This document shows, piece by piece, positions 12,699 to 24,781 of a stretch of DNA of 64,000 bases. The notes below the pieces were generated by a model. The model saw nothing but the letters and a program-made list of their open reading frames with translations. It ran no database searches and was not told the origin of the DNA. The translations under genes and the position numbers were made by a program. Positions within the stretch are counted from its first letter, which is position 1, and each line of letters starts with the position of its first letter. Origin of the DNA: Humulus lupulus (lineage: Eukaryota > Streptophyta > Magnoliopsida > Rosales > Cannabaceae); contig NC_084802.1 of assembly GCF_963169125.1 (NCBI RefSeq), positions 23,963,107 through 24,027,106 on the forward strand, written 5' to 3'.

Positions 12699-12761
12699 TG
12701 GCCGCGACCTGGGGGACAGAAGCCAGTGGCCGCAGCCACTTAAAAGTTGTGGCCGCGGCCA
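12699..12761. repeat. GGCCGCGGCC palindrome cluster, 5' LTR copy
   Basis: Three units: TGGCCGCGACC at 12699-12709, AGTGGCCGCAGCCACT at 12725-12740 and a perfect TGGCCGCGGCCA at 12750-12761. The changes relative to the 3' LTR copy are G-to-A at CpG sites. They lie about 170-230 bp upstream of the TATA box near 12929. Confidence 0.9.
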
Positions 12762-13373
12762 GTGAGGCTGACAGCCTATGTGAATTTTCAGTTTTTTCCA
12801 AATTGAACGGTTCTAACATCCCAAATAACTCCCAAATCTCCATTTTAATTCCATAAACATCCAATTAAACATTGGTAATAGCCATGGGGGTTGGTGGAAA
12901 TGAAATTCAAAGGGGTATCTCAAACTCTATAAATAGGAGCCTAATGCTCACTTGTATGAGACACCATTTTCCATCCACAAAGCACTTGGCTGGAAAATAC
13001 ACCAAAAGGCTTTATAATTCCAGAGAGCTATTTCCTAGAGAGATCCCTTAGTGCTTAGAGAATAGGGGGAAATAATCTTTTGGACAAAGGTCTTGAACCT
13101 TGTTCAAGTTGGTGATCCCCACTACTCTACACTTTGGTTGTGTGAGAGTTTGTTTGTGTTTTCATTCTTTTGATCTTGTTGATCTTATTTACTTGTATTG
13201 TTATAGTATTGAGTTTGTAATCTTCTTCTTCTACATCTTTCTATTTACTTGTATTTTGAGCAATTGAGTTGTAATACTTATTTAATCAATATTATCTTGT
13301 CCATTGTATTTTGCATAGAGTTGTATTTGGTTTTTCCATAATTCCATTGAGCAATAAAATATATTCTCAAACA

Positions 13374-15957
13374 ATCAAAAGCTTATTTTCCTTTTCAATG
13401 GAAGGAGAAACCATGGAGATCATATGAGGATCCAACTTTGAAAAGATGGTAAGATAAGGTAATGCTCTTCTTTGGTTTTCTTAGAAGATCTAATGGTTTT
13501 CATATAGTGATAGAAATGAGAAGAAGAAAAATTTATAAATGAGATTCATTGTTTTCTAATCTCCTTTGTTTTATAGTGGTTAGATTAGAAGATAATATAA
13601 TATCTTGAGTTTTTGTTATATGTGATTAACATGTAAATAATCTAGTAGATTATTGGGTAGTATGCTAGCATGTCATAGAACTTATTTTGTGTTAATGAGA
13701 AATTATTAGAATAACAACTATATGAGTTTTATATGACATGCCTATATATTGACTTTGTGAATCAATAGAAATATGAAATCATATGTGTATGATATTTGCA
13801 ATTCATGTTCTCATATTGATAAAGAGCCATATTAGTATGATATTAGTCATGTATGTTGATAACAATGTGAAATTATATTGAAATATAATCATGCAAACAT
13901 TTGTGAGATGTTTATATGTTTATCCTATACTATTGCAATGTGATGAGTTACCATTTATTTGGTAAATAAAATGAATTATTTGAGAAATGAAATTTCCCAT
14001 TTAAGTGTTTACCATCTCACTTTATGAGATAAGAAAAGATGAAACTAAGGGGGTTACATCTTTTAATGGTTGTGTCATGCCATTGCAAAAAAATATATCA
14101 AAGTGGATTAAAAAATTATGGGATGACATATTGACCTATAGGCTTGGAGTCTAAAAGTGTGGTCAAAAGAGAAAACATTTGAGAATTATTTAGTGACAAC
14201 AATTCTCAAATATTCAATGTCTCAATGAGGTGACATTACAAAATTGGAGAAGCAATTTTGAATCTTACACCAAAGGTGAATAAAAGAGAACTTTATTCAT
14301 TTTGGTTAAAGATGGTGATATGTTTAAATTAATCTCAATGAGGAGATAATTTTAAACAAAACATAAGAAATCAAAGTGTTTAAATAAATCAATGAGGATT
14401 TATTTTCTTTGATTTAAAGTGTTTTTAAAAAAAAAAAATTGACATTTTCATTTTAAAATCAATGATGTCAAATTGATGTTTTCAAAAGAATCTCAAAGAG
14501 ACTCTTAAGAAATACACAAAAGTTGTTTAAGTGATTTTGAGATTATTTAGACAACTAAAATTGAAAATTTGTGATTATTTGTTTGAGAAATTCTCACATT
14601 ACATTTGTGTTCACATTTTATTTTGTGAAATATATAAAAGAAAGCAACCAAGTGAAAGTTACTTGCTTTAGGAAGTAAATGAATCAAGATAAACATTGAG
14701 GTTTTTTATCTTGATCTATTGAGTGTTTATCATGTGGCTTAAAGAACTCATGATGAACTTTGAGAACTATAAGTCTAGATTTATCTTGGAGGATAAAGGA
14801 CTTAATAGAAATGAAGAGATTTCTATTTTAAAGTAATATTTTATTATCACTATGTGAGAAATGTGGGGGTGATGCTCCAAAGTTAATCAATTTATTTTGT
14901 TGTTAATCAACTGATTAATTTGGTCATCCTATCAAATAGGTGATTTGAAATTCCACATTCTAAATCACATTGGTTATATGTGTATAGAATGAACAAATCT
15001 AGACATGTTTGGTGTCTAAAGTCATTGTTTGTAATATTTTGATTCAAGAAGGAATCAATTTAAAACATAAAGGAGAATTTTAGAAACGAAGATATTTCTA
15101 GAATTAATATTCAAGAAAAATGTTTATCTTGGATATAAAACTATAAAATAGTGGGGGTGTTGACTATGGTCAAAATCACTATTTTAAAGGGGTAACTATT
15201 TTAATCAAACTATGGCTAGCAACAAAGTTTGAATAAAATAATGAGAGTGTCTAAGTATGCATACATGAGAAAAGAAATGATTCAAATGGAATCAATTTTA
15301 CATCTCAAGAGATGGGACTTAGACTCCCTAAAGAGATTCACGGTTGATGGTAACCTATCTTAATACTAGTAACCAAACTAGTATTAGGTTCAATAGATAA
15401 TAACAAGTCAATCAAGTGAATAGATAGTAGTACTCAAATTTTGTCCCATCTGAGATATGAGTACTAGTGTGTTACCAAAATGAGGGTTAAAACCGAAAGG
15501 TTTTTTAATAGAACTCAGTCTTGAAAAGACAAGTATTTTAGGGTAACAAAATACTGTAAGAGTTCTACCTATATAGACCTAGGGGTGGTGCCGCCCCTCA
15601 TGAGAATTGGGAGTCATTCTCAAGAAAAGTCTATGAATGGAATGTGCACATGGCCATTAACGGTGCAAAAGTGAGACATTGAGGTCTCAAGTGAACACAG
15701 CAAAGGTGTGTGTGTTATCACCGGTTTGTTATCAAGGGATAGTGGTTCAATGCTTCGGCAACCAAAATTTCAACAAACTTTGTGATAATTACACGAAGGT
15801 AAAATTCAAGTCGAAAGACATTTTACTTTATGCACCAATGCAAAGGTTTCTATAGAGAGTGATTATTTAATCAAGTGGGGGAATATTATATTTTAATATA
15901 ATGTTTGATTGATTAAATAAGTGTTACAAAAAGTGATTATTTAATCTAGTGGGAGAA
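13374..15957 (+). other. Non-coding internal region of the LARD-like element
   Basis: About 2.6 kb of AT-rich sequence without a recognisable protein on either strand. A duplicated motif precedes the 3' LTR (GTGATTATTTAATC at about 15862 and 15933, each followed by a G-rich polypurine-like run), as if the polypurine tract region had been duplicated. Confidence 0.7.
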
Positions 15958-17009
15958 TGTTATATTATTTCATATAATATAATATTAGATTAAATATTGT
16001 GACAAAATGTGATTTGTCACACCTTGTAACATATTATTGAGCGTCACAAAATTAGACACATGTGTGTGCCCAAATGTGACATATTTTGGAGTTACAAAAT
16101 CAGTTACAAATTTGTAACTCCCAAATATTACCCAATAATGTGTATATTATATGTTACACATTTGAGATTGGATTTCACAAAGTCATGATGATATATGACT
16201 GTTGGAGACATGTTTTTAACTCCCAATAGGTGTTTGGAGGTTACAAAATCATGTGGGAAAGGATTTGGAACGTTTTGGAAAAATGACTTTTTTGTGCTGA
16301 AAATGGCCTGTGGCCGCGGCCACTGACTTTCAGTGGCCGCGGCCTGGGGGACAGAAGCCAGTGGCCGCGGCCACTGAAAAGTCATGGCCGCGGCCAGTGA
16401 GGCTGACAACCTATGTGAATTTTTAGTTTTTTCCAAATTGAACGGTTCTAACATCCCAAATAACTCCCAAATCTCCATTTTAATTCCATAAACATCCAAT
16501 TAAACATTGGTAACAGCCATGGGGGTTGGTGGAATTTGAAATTCAAAGGGGTATCTCAAACTCTATAAATAGGAGCCTAATGCTCACTTGTATGAGACAC
16601 CATTTTCCATCCACAAAGCACTTGGCTGGAAAATACACTAAAAGGCTTTATAATTCCAGAGAGCTATTTCCTAGAGAGATCCCTTAGTGCTTAGAGAATA
16701 GGGGGAAATAAGCTTTTGGACAAAGGTCTTGAACCTTGTTCAAGTTGGTGATCCCCACTACTCTACACTTTGGCTGTGTGAGAGTTTGTTTGTGTTTTCA
16801 TTCTTTTGATCTTGTTGATCTTATTTACTTGTATTGTTATAGTATTGAGTTTGTAATCTTCTTCTTCTACATCTTTCGATTTACTTGTATTTTGAGCAAT
16901 TGAGTAGTAATACTTATTTAATCAATATTATCTTGTCCATTGTATTTTCCATAGAGTTGTATTTGGTTTTTCCATAATTCCATTGAGCAATAAAATATAT
17001 TCTCTAACA
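15958..17009 (+). repeat. 3' LTR of the LARD-like element
   Basis: 1,052 bp, TG...CA, nearly identical to the reassembled 5' LTR. It carries an inverted repeat TGTGACAAA/TTTGTCACA (15998-16006, 16013-16021), the 16-bp palindrome GTTACAAATTTGTAAC (16103-16118), a four-unit GC palindrome cluster (16310-16396) and a TATA box near 16562. The minus-strand ORF at 16128-16499 crosses the palindromes and has no recognised domain. Confidence 0.9.
16310..16396. repeat. GGCCGCGGCC palindrome cluster, 3' LTR copy
   Basis: Four units: GTGGCCGCGGCCAC at 16310-16323, AGTGGCCGCGGCC at 16332-16344, an 18-bp perfect palindrome CAGTGGCCGCGGCCACTG at 16359-16376, and TGGCCGCGGCCA at 16385-16396. The 5' LTR has three units, so one was lost or gained after insertion. 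Confidence 0.93.
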
Positions 17010-17014
17010 TTTGA

Positions 17015-17279
17015 GGCAATGGTTGCTCACTAGTGCTAGGGTTGTTTGTGGTGGCCGTTGATAATTCAGGAGGTTTCTGATTAAACAGTCTAACGACTTG
17101 CTTAATGCTCTCAATGAAAGCACCAAACGGTTGACGCCGTTTTTTCGTCAACTTAGATAAGAAGAGCACTGAACACTGATTTAAGAAAACTAATAAAAAA
17201 CACAAGAGGTTTTACGTGGTCCTAAGATGGTGTTGTACACCGAGGAACATTCCACCACCATAATAGGTGCAATATTTGA
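17015..17279 (-). mobile_element. 5' end of gypsy element G1: LTR remnant, primer-binding region, gag start
   Basis: Read on the minus strand, LTR sequence (about 17279-17129) ends GGCGTCAACC, followed by TTTGGTGCTTTCATTGAGA (17128-17110), the same post-LTR block found at 20189-20170 in G3. Gag leader sequence (with TTNNPSTSEQPLP) then runs to 17015, where the LARD-like element interrupts it. Removing 10385-17009 and one TTTGA joins this to the gag at 10379. The outer part of the LTR is missing: at about 17280 it meets G3 protease sequence. Confidence 0.78.
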
Positions 17280-20189
17280 AGGCCTGGCTAGGCACCTCTC
17301 CAAGCATTATAGGGAGCTTTATCTGTCCCATCAGGATGAGGGCCTTTCTTGAGAATCCATAGTGTCGAGGCGCATAGGGACAAGTCTGTCGTGGTCAACC
17401 TCATCTTCTCGAAGGCTGACTTAAAAAGGATGTTCACCGAACTCCCCTTGTCTACTAGGATCCATGCCACCATTTGTTGAAGATTTGGCTCTCAATTAGC
17501 TATGGGTCGTGGTGCGGGAAATGCACTCTCCAAGTATCGTCTTCGGAGAATGTTATGACTTGGTTAGTCATTCATGGCATTTGGGCAGGCAACTGGGCCA
17601 AAGCCATTACCTCATTATCGTGATTCAAAGCTCGGGCATAATTGTTATGTGAGCTTCGTGAGGTGCACCCCAAGTGGGGCCCTCCCGAGATGGTTACTAC
17701 CCGCTCATTCACCGGAGGAGGTCTTTGGCCACTGGATGTTGGGGGAATAAAGGAGCAACTGCTGGGACCTGTGGGGCAACATGTGGTACCAGCAGTCCTG
17801 CCACGGGAGTTTTTTCCTGACGCGCTCCACCCTTAGCATATTAGTGGAGGTGTCCCAGCTTGATGAGATTTTAATCTCATCCTTGAGCTGGTGGCACTCA
17901 TTAGTGCGGTGCCTTATGCCGTCATGGAAATGACAAAATTCTCCAAGGTCCTACCTTTCTTAGTCTCTCCGGATGGGCTGCGGCTTCCTGTAGTGAACGT
18001 GTTGCGTCGTGGCCACGAAGATATTCTCTCGGGAGTCTTCCAAGTCAGTGTACTTGGAATACTGTGAGACATACTTCTCACCAAATGTGACTCCTTGCTC
18101 GGCCTATGCGGTTCCACTTTCCTTGGGCTTTCGGCCCTTGCCTTTCCCCTCGTGTCTACTGCTACAGGGAGCTTGTCTGGATTCGGCAGGCTAGGAGGGG
18201 GCAGTAAATCCAACACAGAAGGTAGGTTGAAAAGAACTATATCCAGTGGGCGCTACCCCATACCCTGTTGGAGCCATACTGAATCCAGAAGTGGGCATGG
18301 TGTTATAACTGGAAGGTGGAGCACTTTAGCAAGGATGGACCCCCCCCCCCCCCCCCCCCCCGAGCTTGGTTGGATGGAAGAAAAATGGGAATATTGGATT
18401 CTCGAAACCACGAGGCTAGGTGCAGTCAAAGTAGGGAAAGCAGTGGGTGCTCTAAATTCCCCAATCTGGGCATCCTCCCAGCTAATATATTCTTGTGCTC
18501 GATGAATAAAATCGTCGAGACATCAGCATCCCCTCCGTTGGAAGTCATCCCAAAGCGGGGACCTTGCATGGATGCTAGCTTGTAATGCCATCAATTGCTG
18601 GCCATCATCAACCCTTTTGGTTCTTCCCGCTTCCTCCTTGAAGCGTTTGATGTATGCCTTGAGGGTCTCGAAGGGCCATTGCTTTATATTGACCAAGGAG
18701 TTGACCTCAAAGCTTACCTTCCGAACTCCTATGAATTGTCTTCGGAAGGCAGACAATAACCGTTGCCATGATTGAATGGACCCTGGTCGAAGCTTTTTGA
18801 ACCATTCATTTGCTGGTCCCGTCAGGGTGATCAGGAACACATGACACTTAGCGTCATCAGACACACGATACATTGATATTAACTTGTTGGATTTAGACAA
18901 GTGGTCCGTGGGGTCCCAGCCACTGTCATAGGGCGGTATGGTTTGCATTTTGAAGCCTTTTTTTTTAGCAGGGCCTCAATAATCCAATGAGCACATGACT
19001 CCACTTCTTTATCTTCCGAGTTAGATTCCTGGCCTTGCCGCCTGGCCATTCTGAGCATGATCCGCTTTAGACTTTCTAACTCCGCGCGAAGCGGGTCACG
19101 ATCTCGGTTGATGCTCTGAGTCGGGTTATCTCTTCTTTGGGCATTGAGATTATCGCAAAGGTCTGATAGACCTCTCATGTTAGGCTCGTGTCCTCCTACC
19201 TTATTGCATCTTTGGGAATTGAGGTTGTCTCGGAGGTTAGCTTGACCTCGAAACACACCGTTATCCTCGGGATTAGCCACTTCAGTTTCCCAGTAGGACT
19301 CGGCATTTTCGTTTACCAAGATACTAAGACTGCGTTCTTGGTTTTGTGGGGCATTCCTCAGGCGGATCCCTGGACCGTTATTCCTCCAGGGCTAGTGGGG
19401 TCCCGAGACACCAGCTCCAGGCCTTGCGCGGTCTATATGAGGGTGTTGGAGCGGAACGCCCCGAGCTCCATGGGCGTTGACAACCTGGTGGTGTCCTCGG
19501 ACCCCTAGGCCAGCCTTACTAGCCAGTTGAGGAACTTGGGGGCCCTCGGGAACCTGACAAATCCTCTTCTACTTTGGAGTAGGATTATTGTCAGCCTTTC
19601 CTTTACCATGCTCCTATGGTGCATCAGAGTTGCAGCTCTTGCTGGGTGCCTGGTGGGCACCCCAGTTGGTGAATCTCGCGCCTCTGTAGCAGGGTGCTCG
19701 GGAGGCACCCCAGCTGCATTAACAGGTGGCACTCCAATAGGGTGCTCAGGTGGCATGCCAGTTGGGTACCCAGCTAGTGCATTGCCATTGGGGTCCACTC
19801 GCAGCCCCTGGGCTGCAAGAGTGGCCTTCATGGCAAGCACCATCTTCTATAGGGTGGCGATGTTACCCTCTTGCACATCGATCTTTTGTTGTTGAGTGTC
19901 CAACTTCTCACGGAGCATTACCACCTCTGGCTTCTCCTCCGCATCCATGGGCTGAGGGTATTCTTCCTCATAATACCCCTGGTTGATGTTGTCATCTCCA
20001 CCGTCGTACTCGGTGTCTTCATCATAGTCCTCTACCATCTCAGGCACGTCCTGAGGCAATTATCTACTGGGTTCCCCTCCTTCGACTCTAGTAGGAGGGA
20101 GCACATCATTTGTAACATTTCTTCGAGTAGTCACCATGGCTGTAAGTGTTCTGAATGCTTTCTATAATTTCTCAATGAAAGCACCAAAA
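17280..20189 (-). pseudogene. Ty3/gypsy gag-protease remnant, element G3
   Basis: A minus-strand gypsy gag starts at an ATG at 20137. It has an acidic N-terminal region (20059-19847, DEDTEYDGGDD), a proline-rich repeat (PEHPIGVPP, 19780-19700), the gag core (18948-18523, with GPANEWFKKLRPGSIQSW and FRRQF) and protease (ILVDKGSSVNILF, 17464-17426; the usual DNGS or DTGS is changed to DKGS). A run of 22 C residues (18340-18361) interrupts the region between gag core and protease. Stops and frameshifts occur throughout. Reverse transcriptase and integrase are lost at the junction with G1 near 17280. The post-LTR block TTTTGGTGCTTTCATTGAGA is at 20189-20170. It belongs to the same broad lineage as G1 but is a different family. 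Confidence 0.87.
18340..18361 (+). repeat. Run of 22 C
   Basis: An uninterrupted C homopolymer within the decayed G3 gag-protease remnant. It could be real slippage or a length error in sequencing. Confidence 0.9.
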
Positions 20190-21067
20190 TGTTGGCTGCC
20201 TTTTTCTCTATCAACCTTAAAACGAGAGATCAAAGAAATAAGTACTACGAACACAAGGATTTTTACGTGGTTCAAGTTATAAAAGAATCCTAGTCCACGA
20301 GTCTCTGGAATTAAGAGGATTAGAAGCTTGTTATGGCAAGTTCCAATGGTGTATTCTCAGACAACGTTTAGATTGCTCTGAGTACAAGGTGTTTTCTCTC
20401 TAAAAAACTGAGCCATTTACAATGAGACTCCCAACCCTATTTATAGAGGTTGGGGTCATTAATATTAATCATCAGTAATTAATACACATTCTTCCCATTA
20501 TGTGGGGATTAATACCAATTCAATACATTGGGTTGCATTGAATAGAGACCACGACCAAGTGAGATCTGCGGGACCCACCATAGAAAGTACCCACTTTATG
20601 GGGAACATGCCCCAGGTACTGTTAGGGTGTGTTGTAAGTACCTCCATGTCAGACGGCATAGTGGGAGTGCGAATTTTCGAGTCGTACACTCGACAACACT
20701 ATTGATGGATCGCCCAAAAAGGTTGTCATACGATCTTCTGGCGCTGCAAACCCGCGTTGGCTGACACCAGGTGCCTTATCTTAGGTCCGAGAATCGAAAC
20801 CTCGGATCTAGGAGATGACTGAGGGAGGAGAGCCCTCGCCTTAATTTCCTGAGATGGTGAACCTCTAGCTCCGAGGGCAAGCCTTGAAGAGTAATCTACC
20901 TTTAAGGTATCCACGGCCTATCCACTGGCAGAGACAGGCAACCTCTCCTAAAAGGATCTTCGCCTCGAATAGAGCCCTCAAGGGATAACATACTCCGAAG
21001 GTGTCTACGACCGTCCAAGCTAGTCATTATGAGTTGCCACGTGTTGAAGGCGAAAATACGGACAACA
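20190..21067 (-). mobile_element. 5' LTR of gypsy element G3
   Basis: In plus reading it starts TGTTGGCTGCC and ends GGACAACA, 878 bp. The TATA box reads on the minus strand (CTCTATAAATAG, about 20438-20449). It is inserted within, or joined to, the 3' LTR of G2, of which only 70 bp remain (21068-21137). A 3' LTR partner is not in the window. Confidence 0.75.
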
Positions 21068-21137
21068 AATTCAATTATTTCCATCCTGGCCCCCTAATCA
21101 AGGAACTAAGCCTTATTAGGGAAATTGTGACGTTACA
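21068..21137 (-). repeat. Remnant of the G2 3' LTR
   Basis: Seventy bases matching the first part of the LTR at 24782-27415 (plus reading CCTAATCAAGG and TTATTAGG), ending at the polypurine tract of G2 (minus-strand AGGAGGGAATAAT, 21150-21138). The rest was cut off by the G3 LTR. Confidence 0.7.
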
Positions 21138-24100
21138 ATTATTCCCTCCTTACATAAATCCCGTCCTCGAAATTTATCTGAATAGTCCGAGACACCAATC
21201 CCATATATCTACCTCTAAGTTTGAGGTTGCTTACTCAACCTTACTATTTTTTTTCCATAGAATAAATTTGTATGTAGTCCCAGACCCTTTCCAGGATCAT
21301 AAAAGGTTTCACAAACCCAGAGCTCAACTTGCCCTGATTCCAAGTCGCTTCACTTCCCTCGAAGGTGAAACTTGAAATAAGACATAGTTTCCAACTTGGA
21401 ACCTTATATCCCTATGCTTAAGACCACCATAGCTCTTTCATCTATTTTGAACAGCGAGCATCCGAGCTCTAATCTTCTCACCAACCCTTCTGGTCTGTTG
21501 AACCATTTTTCGGGACGCAGATGTTTTCTCTTACCCACTTTATCCTGATAAAGGGGTGCATCTAAATTTCTTACCATACAACATTCCATACAGAGCCACT
21601 CCAACCATCCACTGATATAAAACCTTATTTCAGGACCCTTCAATGTCCAATACACACGCCTAAAGCATGTTTGTCAATATGTGAATCATTCTCTCAGATC
21701 ATCCATCTGTCTGAGAATGCTAACTAGCATTAAACTTTAACCAGGTACCCATAACCTTCTATAAATCCTTCCCAAAATTGGGAAGTAAAGGCAAAGTCTC
21801 TGATCTGACATAATAGACTTTGGAGCCCCACAAAGTCACACAATCTCTTTCACTTGCAATTCTACATATCAATCCACTGTAAAGTTTGGCCTCAATGATA
21901 GAAGATGAGCTGACTTAATACATAAATCCACAATCATGAAGAAGGAGTTATATTGACCCACTGTCCTGGGCAGTCCAAGTATGGAGTGCATAATAATGTC
22001 CTCCCATTTCCACTCAGGAACACCCAAAGGCAGTAATAGCCCTGCTAGTTTCTATTACTCAACTCTCACCTACTGACATGCTAGGTATTTAGTCACACAA
22101 CTAATTATATCCCTCTTCATCCCAGGTCAACAATACAAAGTCTTTAAATCTTGTTACGTCCTTGCAGTGCCTGGATGCAATGAAATGGTATAGTATGGGG
22201 CTTCCCCGAAAATTTCTCGTCTAATTACAGCATCTATCGGAATACAAATCCGACTCTTATACCTCAATAAACTCATTTCTAAAACTGAATAGTCCTTAGC
22301 CATTGCCGTTAGGACATCCCCTCTATGTCTTATCAACTAAGAATCACATGTCTAAACTTCATTTGTTATCTCCATAAGAGTAAACTACCAGGTAAGGATG
22401 GCTACCCTGCAAACTCGGTTCCCATTCTAATCATACTTTATACCATTGCTCTCTCTGGGTATCAGCTCTAAACTTAATAACTATCTCTGATCTCTCTGCC
22501 ATTACATTAGCTTTTTTCATGACAAAAAACTCAGCACTAGAGTAGTAATCCATCATTGCTCTGACTCTTCGAAGTTGTTCTCATATTTGTTTGACCATAC
22601 AGACCTCAAATTCTTACGTGTCCATTCTGTTAATGGTGTAGTAGTCCTTGAATAATCTTTTATAAAACACTGGTAATACCCCGTCGCTCCAAGGAAACCT
22701 CTAATCCCAAAAACATTCTCGGGCTTAGACCATTTCTAAATTCCTCAACTCTGGATGGATCCACCTCAACCCCATTCTTGCTAATAATGTGAATAAAGAA
22801 TGTCACCTAAAGTAACTGTAACTTGTGCTTCTTGGATTTGACATACCATCTGTGTTCCCTCTATCTCTATACTGTCTACTGGAGATGCTGCCCATACTCT
22901 GTCTCTATCTGGGAGTTAATCAGAATATCGTTAGTGGATATCATCACAAATCTATCTGGATAAGTCTGGAACACTCTGTTCATCAAATCCATAAAAGCAT
23001 GTATGAAAAGTTGTCTTTAGTGTGTCTTCTTCTTCTTGATCCCTAGCTGGTAATAACTAGATCGAATATCAATCTTTGGAACTCTTGTTTTGCCTTTCAA
23101 CTGATTAGATAAATCATCAGTCCTTGATAGGAATTACTCGTGTTTGACGGCCATGTTGCTTAATTGCCTATATTCAGCACACCTCCTCAATATCTTAACT
23201 TCTTTCCTTATCAACCCACATCCCATAGTGAGAAGCTAGATTCGGTAAACCCCAAATTGGTAGTTCTTATAACTATACTTCCAATTATGTCCATGTGTAA
23301 GTCTCAGGACAAACTCAGTCCCCCAACATGATAACAATCCATGTTACTACTTAGAAAACCCAGAGGAAACATCACTGGCCAATCCAGTCTATACTCAGAG
23401 TCATCTTAAAGTCTGTTATGACCAACTCTTATCAAATCCACTGATGAATCTTTTCCCATAATAATCTGACTCATCTCTTAAGAAGTTACCAGTTCCCCAG
23501 TAAGCGATAGGGTTCCAAATTCTGATCACAACATAATCACATAATCTATACTATATATATATGCCTATGCTAGATAAAAAAGTACATGGCACCAGAAAAA
23601 ATCAGCACAATATAAGAATCAAAACTAGAAAGCTGAAATGTCACTACTGAGGGACTAGCCTCAGCCTCTGACTATGTCAGAGCTAACACTCGAGCTGGAT
23701 TCAATCTTTCTGCCCCTTTTGGTTCTTTCTTCCTCAGTCTTGAGCAATCCCTCCTGAGGTGCCCAACCATCCCACATAAGAAACATGCCCTCGCTCGACA
23801 TTCTCCTAGATGGTGCCTCCTGCATCGAGCACATTCTAGGTAGAGTTTCCAATCCTCGCCCTCGCCTTTATGGCCTATCTGAGCATCTCAAAACCCCTTT
23901 TCTAGTCCAGAGGTACTGAATATGTCTGTAACCTTTCTTTTCTGATCACTGGGGCCCCCACCCCTGTCTGACCAAATAAATGGATGTATCACCATCTAAG
24001 CTCTGTGCCCTCCAGCACTCTCCATCCATATCTTGTTTCTTGTTCCCTCAACAACAAGGGCCCTCCATACCACCTGAGCATAGGTGGAGATATCATGTAC

Positions 24101-24781
24101 TGGGGCAATCGTGACGCCCAGAGCTATCCTGAAATTCAATCCTCGGATAAATCGCTCATTCCGAGCTGCGTCCGTTGGCACCATATCAAAAGCAAATTTG
24201 GCCAATCCATCAAATTTGTTAACATACTCTGTCACTATCGTGTCTCCTTAAATCACATTCAGAAATTCATTTGTCTTTGCAGTCTTAATTGCGTCACAAT
24301 AATATATCTCATTAAACAACTACCTGAATTCTTCCCAGCTCATCGTAGTTGTATTTCGTGTTTGGGATACCACTTCACACCAAGTCTGAGCATCCTCTTG
24401 CAACACATACATAGCACAGATTACTCTATCGTTGCCTACCACCCCCATAAAGTTGAGGATGGAACTGATCATGCCCATCCATTGTTCCGATCTGAATGGA
24501 TCTGCGCCTCCCTCAAAAACTAAACGGTAATGTTTCTGAAATCTCTCATATAATAACTCCCACCTGTTCTCAACCATAGGTTGGGCCAAAACTGGTGCCG
24601 CTCCTGGCATAACAAAGGAAGAAGTGTTCTCTAGCAGAACCTGCTATCTCAACCGCCTGTCTCTTCCTCTTGCCTTTGCAATCTTGCTTGCATTTCTGTA
24701 AACACTTGCTGCCAATTCTGAGGGGCAGGCGGAGGGTGTTGGTATTAAATGATCAAATCAAATGTACGCAGTGGAATATAT
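21138..24781 (-). pseudogene. Ty3/gypsy gag-pol remnant, chromovirus-like element G2
   Basis: Decayed minus-strand polyprotein. Gag is at 24610-23996 (WELLYERFQKHYRLVFEGG, DPFRSEQWMGMI, NERFIRGLNFRIALGV), followed by a zinc knuckle around 23860-23760 (CARCRRHHLGEC and CFLCGMVGHLRRDC). Reverse transcriptase traces lie around 23150-22600 with a damaged catalytic motif near 22960-22920. The integrase zinc-binding region is at 22336-22154 (RREIFGEAPYY, SLHPGT), and late integrase sequence at about 21560-21490 (VGKRKHLRPE). It ends in a polypurine tract at 21150-21138. Related in order and sequence to element E (27416-31378). The primer-binding site and about 500 bp of leader are missing between gag and LTR at 24735-24781. 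The order fits a Del/Tekay-type chromovirus, although a chromodomain was not resolved. Confidence 0.85.

Larger units (their letters stand above)
10385..13373 (+). repeat. 5' LTR of the LARD-like element, interrupted by a solo LTR
   Basis: LTR sequence at 10385-10536 continues at 12461-13373, together about 1,065 bp; the intervening 1,924 bp is a separate solo LTR. The TATA box (CTATAAATAGG) is near 12929. Compared with the 3' LTR it has an 18-bp duplication near 10440 and lacks about 28 bp of the GGCCGCGGCC palindrome cluster. It contains a perfect 16-bp palindrome GTTACAAATTTGTAAC at 12481-12496. Confidence 0.88.
10385..17009 (+). mobile_element. Coding-free LTR retrotransposon (LARD-like) inserted in G1 gag
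   Basis: Two long terminal direct repeats (10385-13373, interrupted, and 15958-17009) flank 2.6 kb with no ORF of 60 codons or more. The element is bounded by a perfect 5-bp target-site duplication TTTGA (10380-10384 and 17010-17014). Ends are TGTTATATT and CTCTAACA. A polypurine-like AGTGGGAGAA (about 15948-15957) precedes the 3' LTR. No clear initiator-Met primer-binding site follows the 5' LTR, which is unusual. A non-autonomous element mobilised in trans is the natural reading. Confidence 0.9.

Noticed and set aside
16128..16499. Protein of 123 residues beginning MDVYGIKMEIWELFG, present in both LTRs
   Set aside because: It reads through the GC palindromes in reverse of the LTR promoter, differs by an in-frame indel between the two LTRs, and has no domain; shared only because LTRs are duplicates.
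18095..18505. Plus-strand ORF of 136 codons
   Set aside because: It is the complement of the decayed G3 gag region and includes the poly-C run; no conserved domain.
23984..24523. Plus-strand ORF of 179 codons
   Set aside because: Antisense shadow of the G2 gag, which is recognisable on the minus strand in the same interval.
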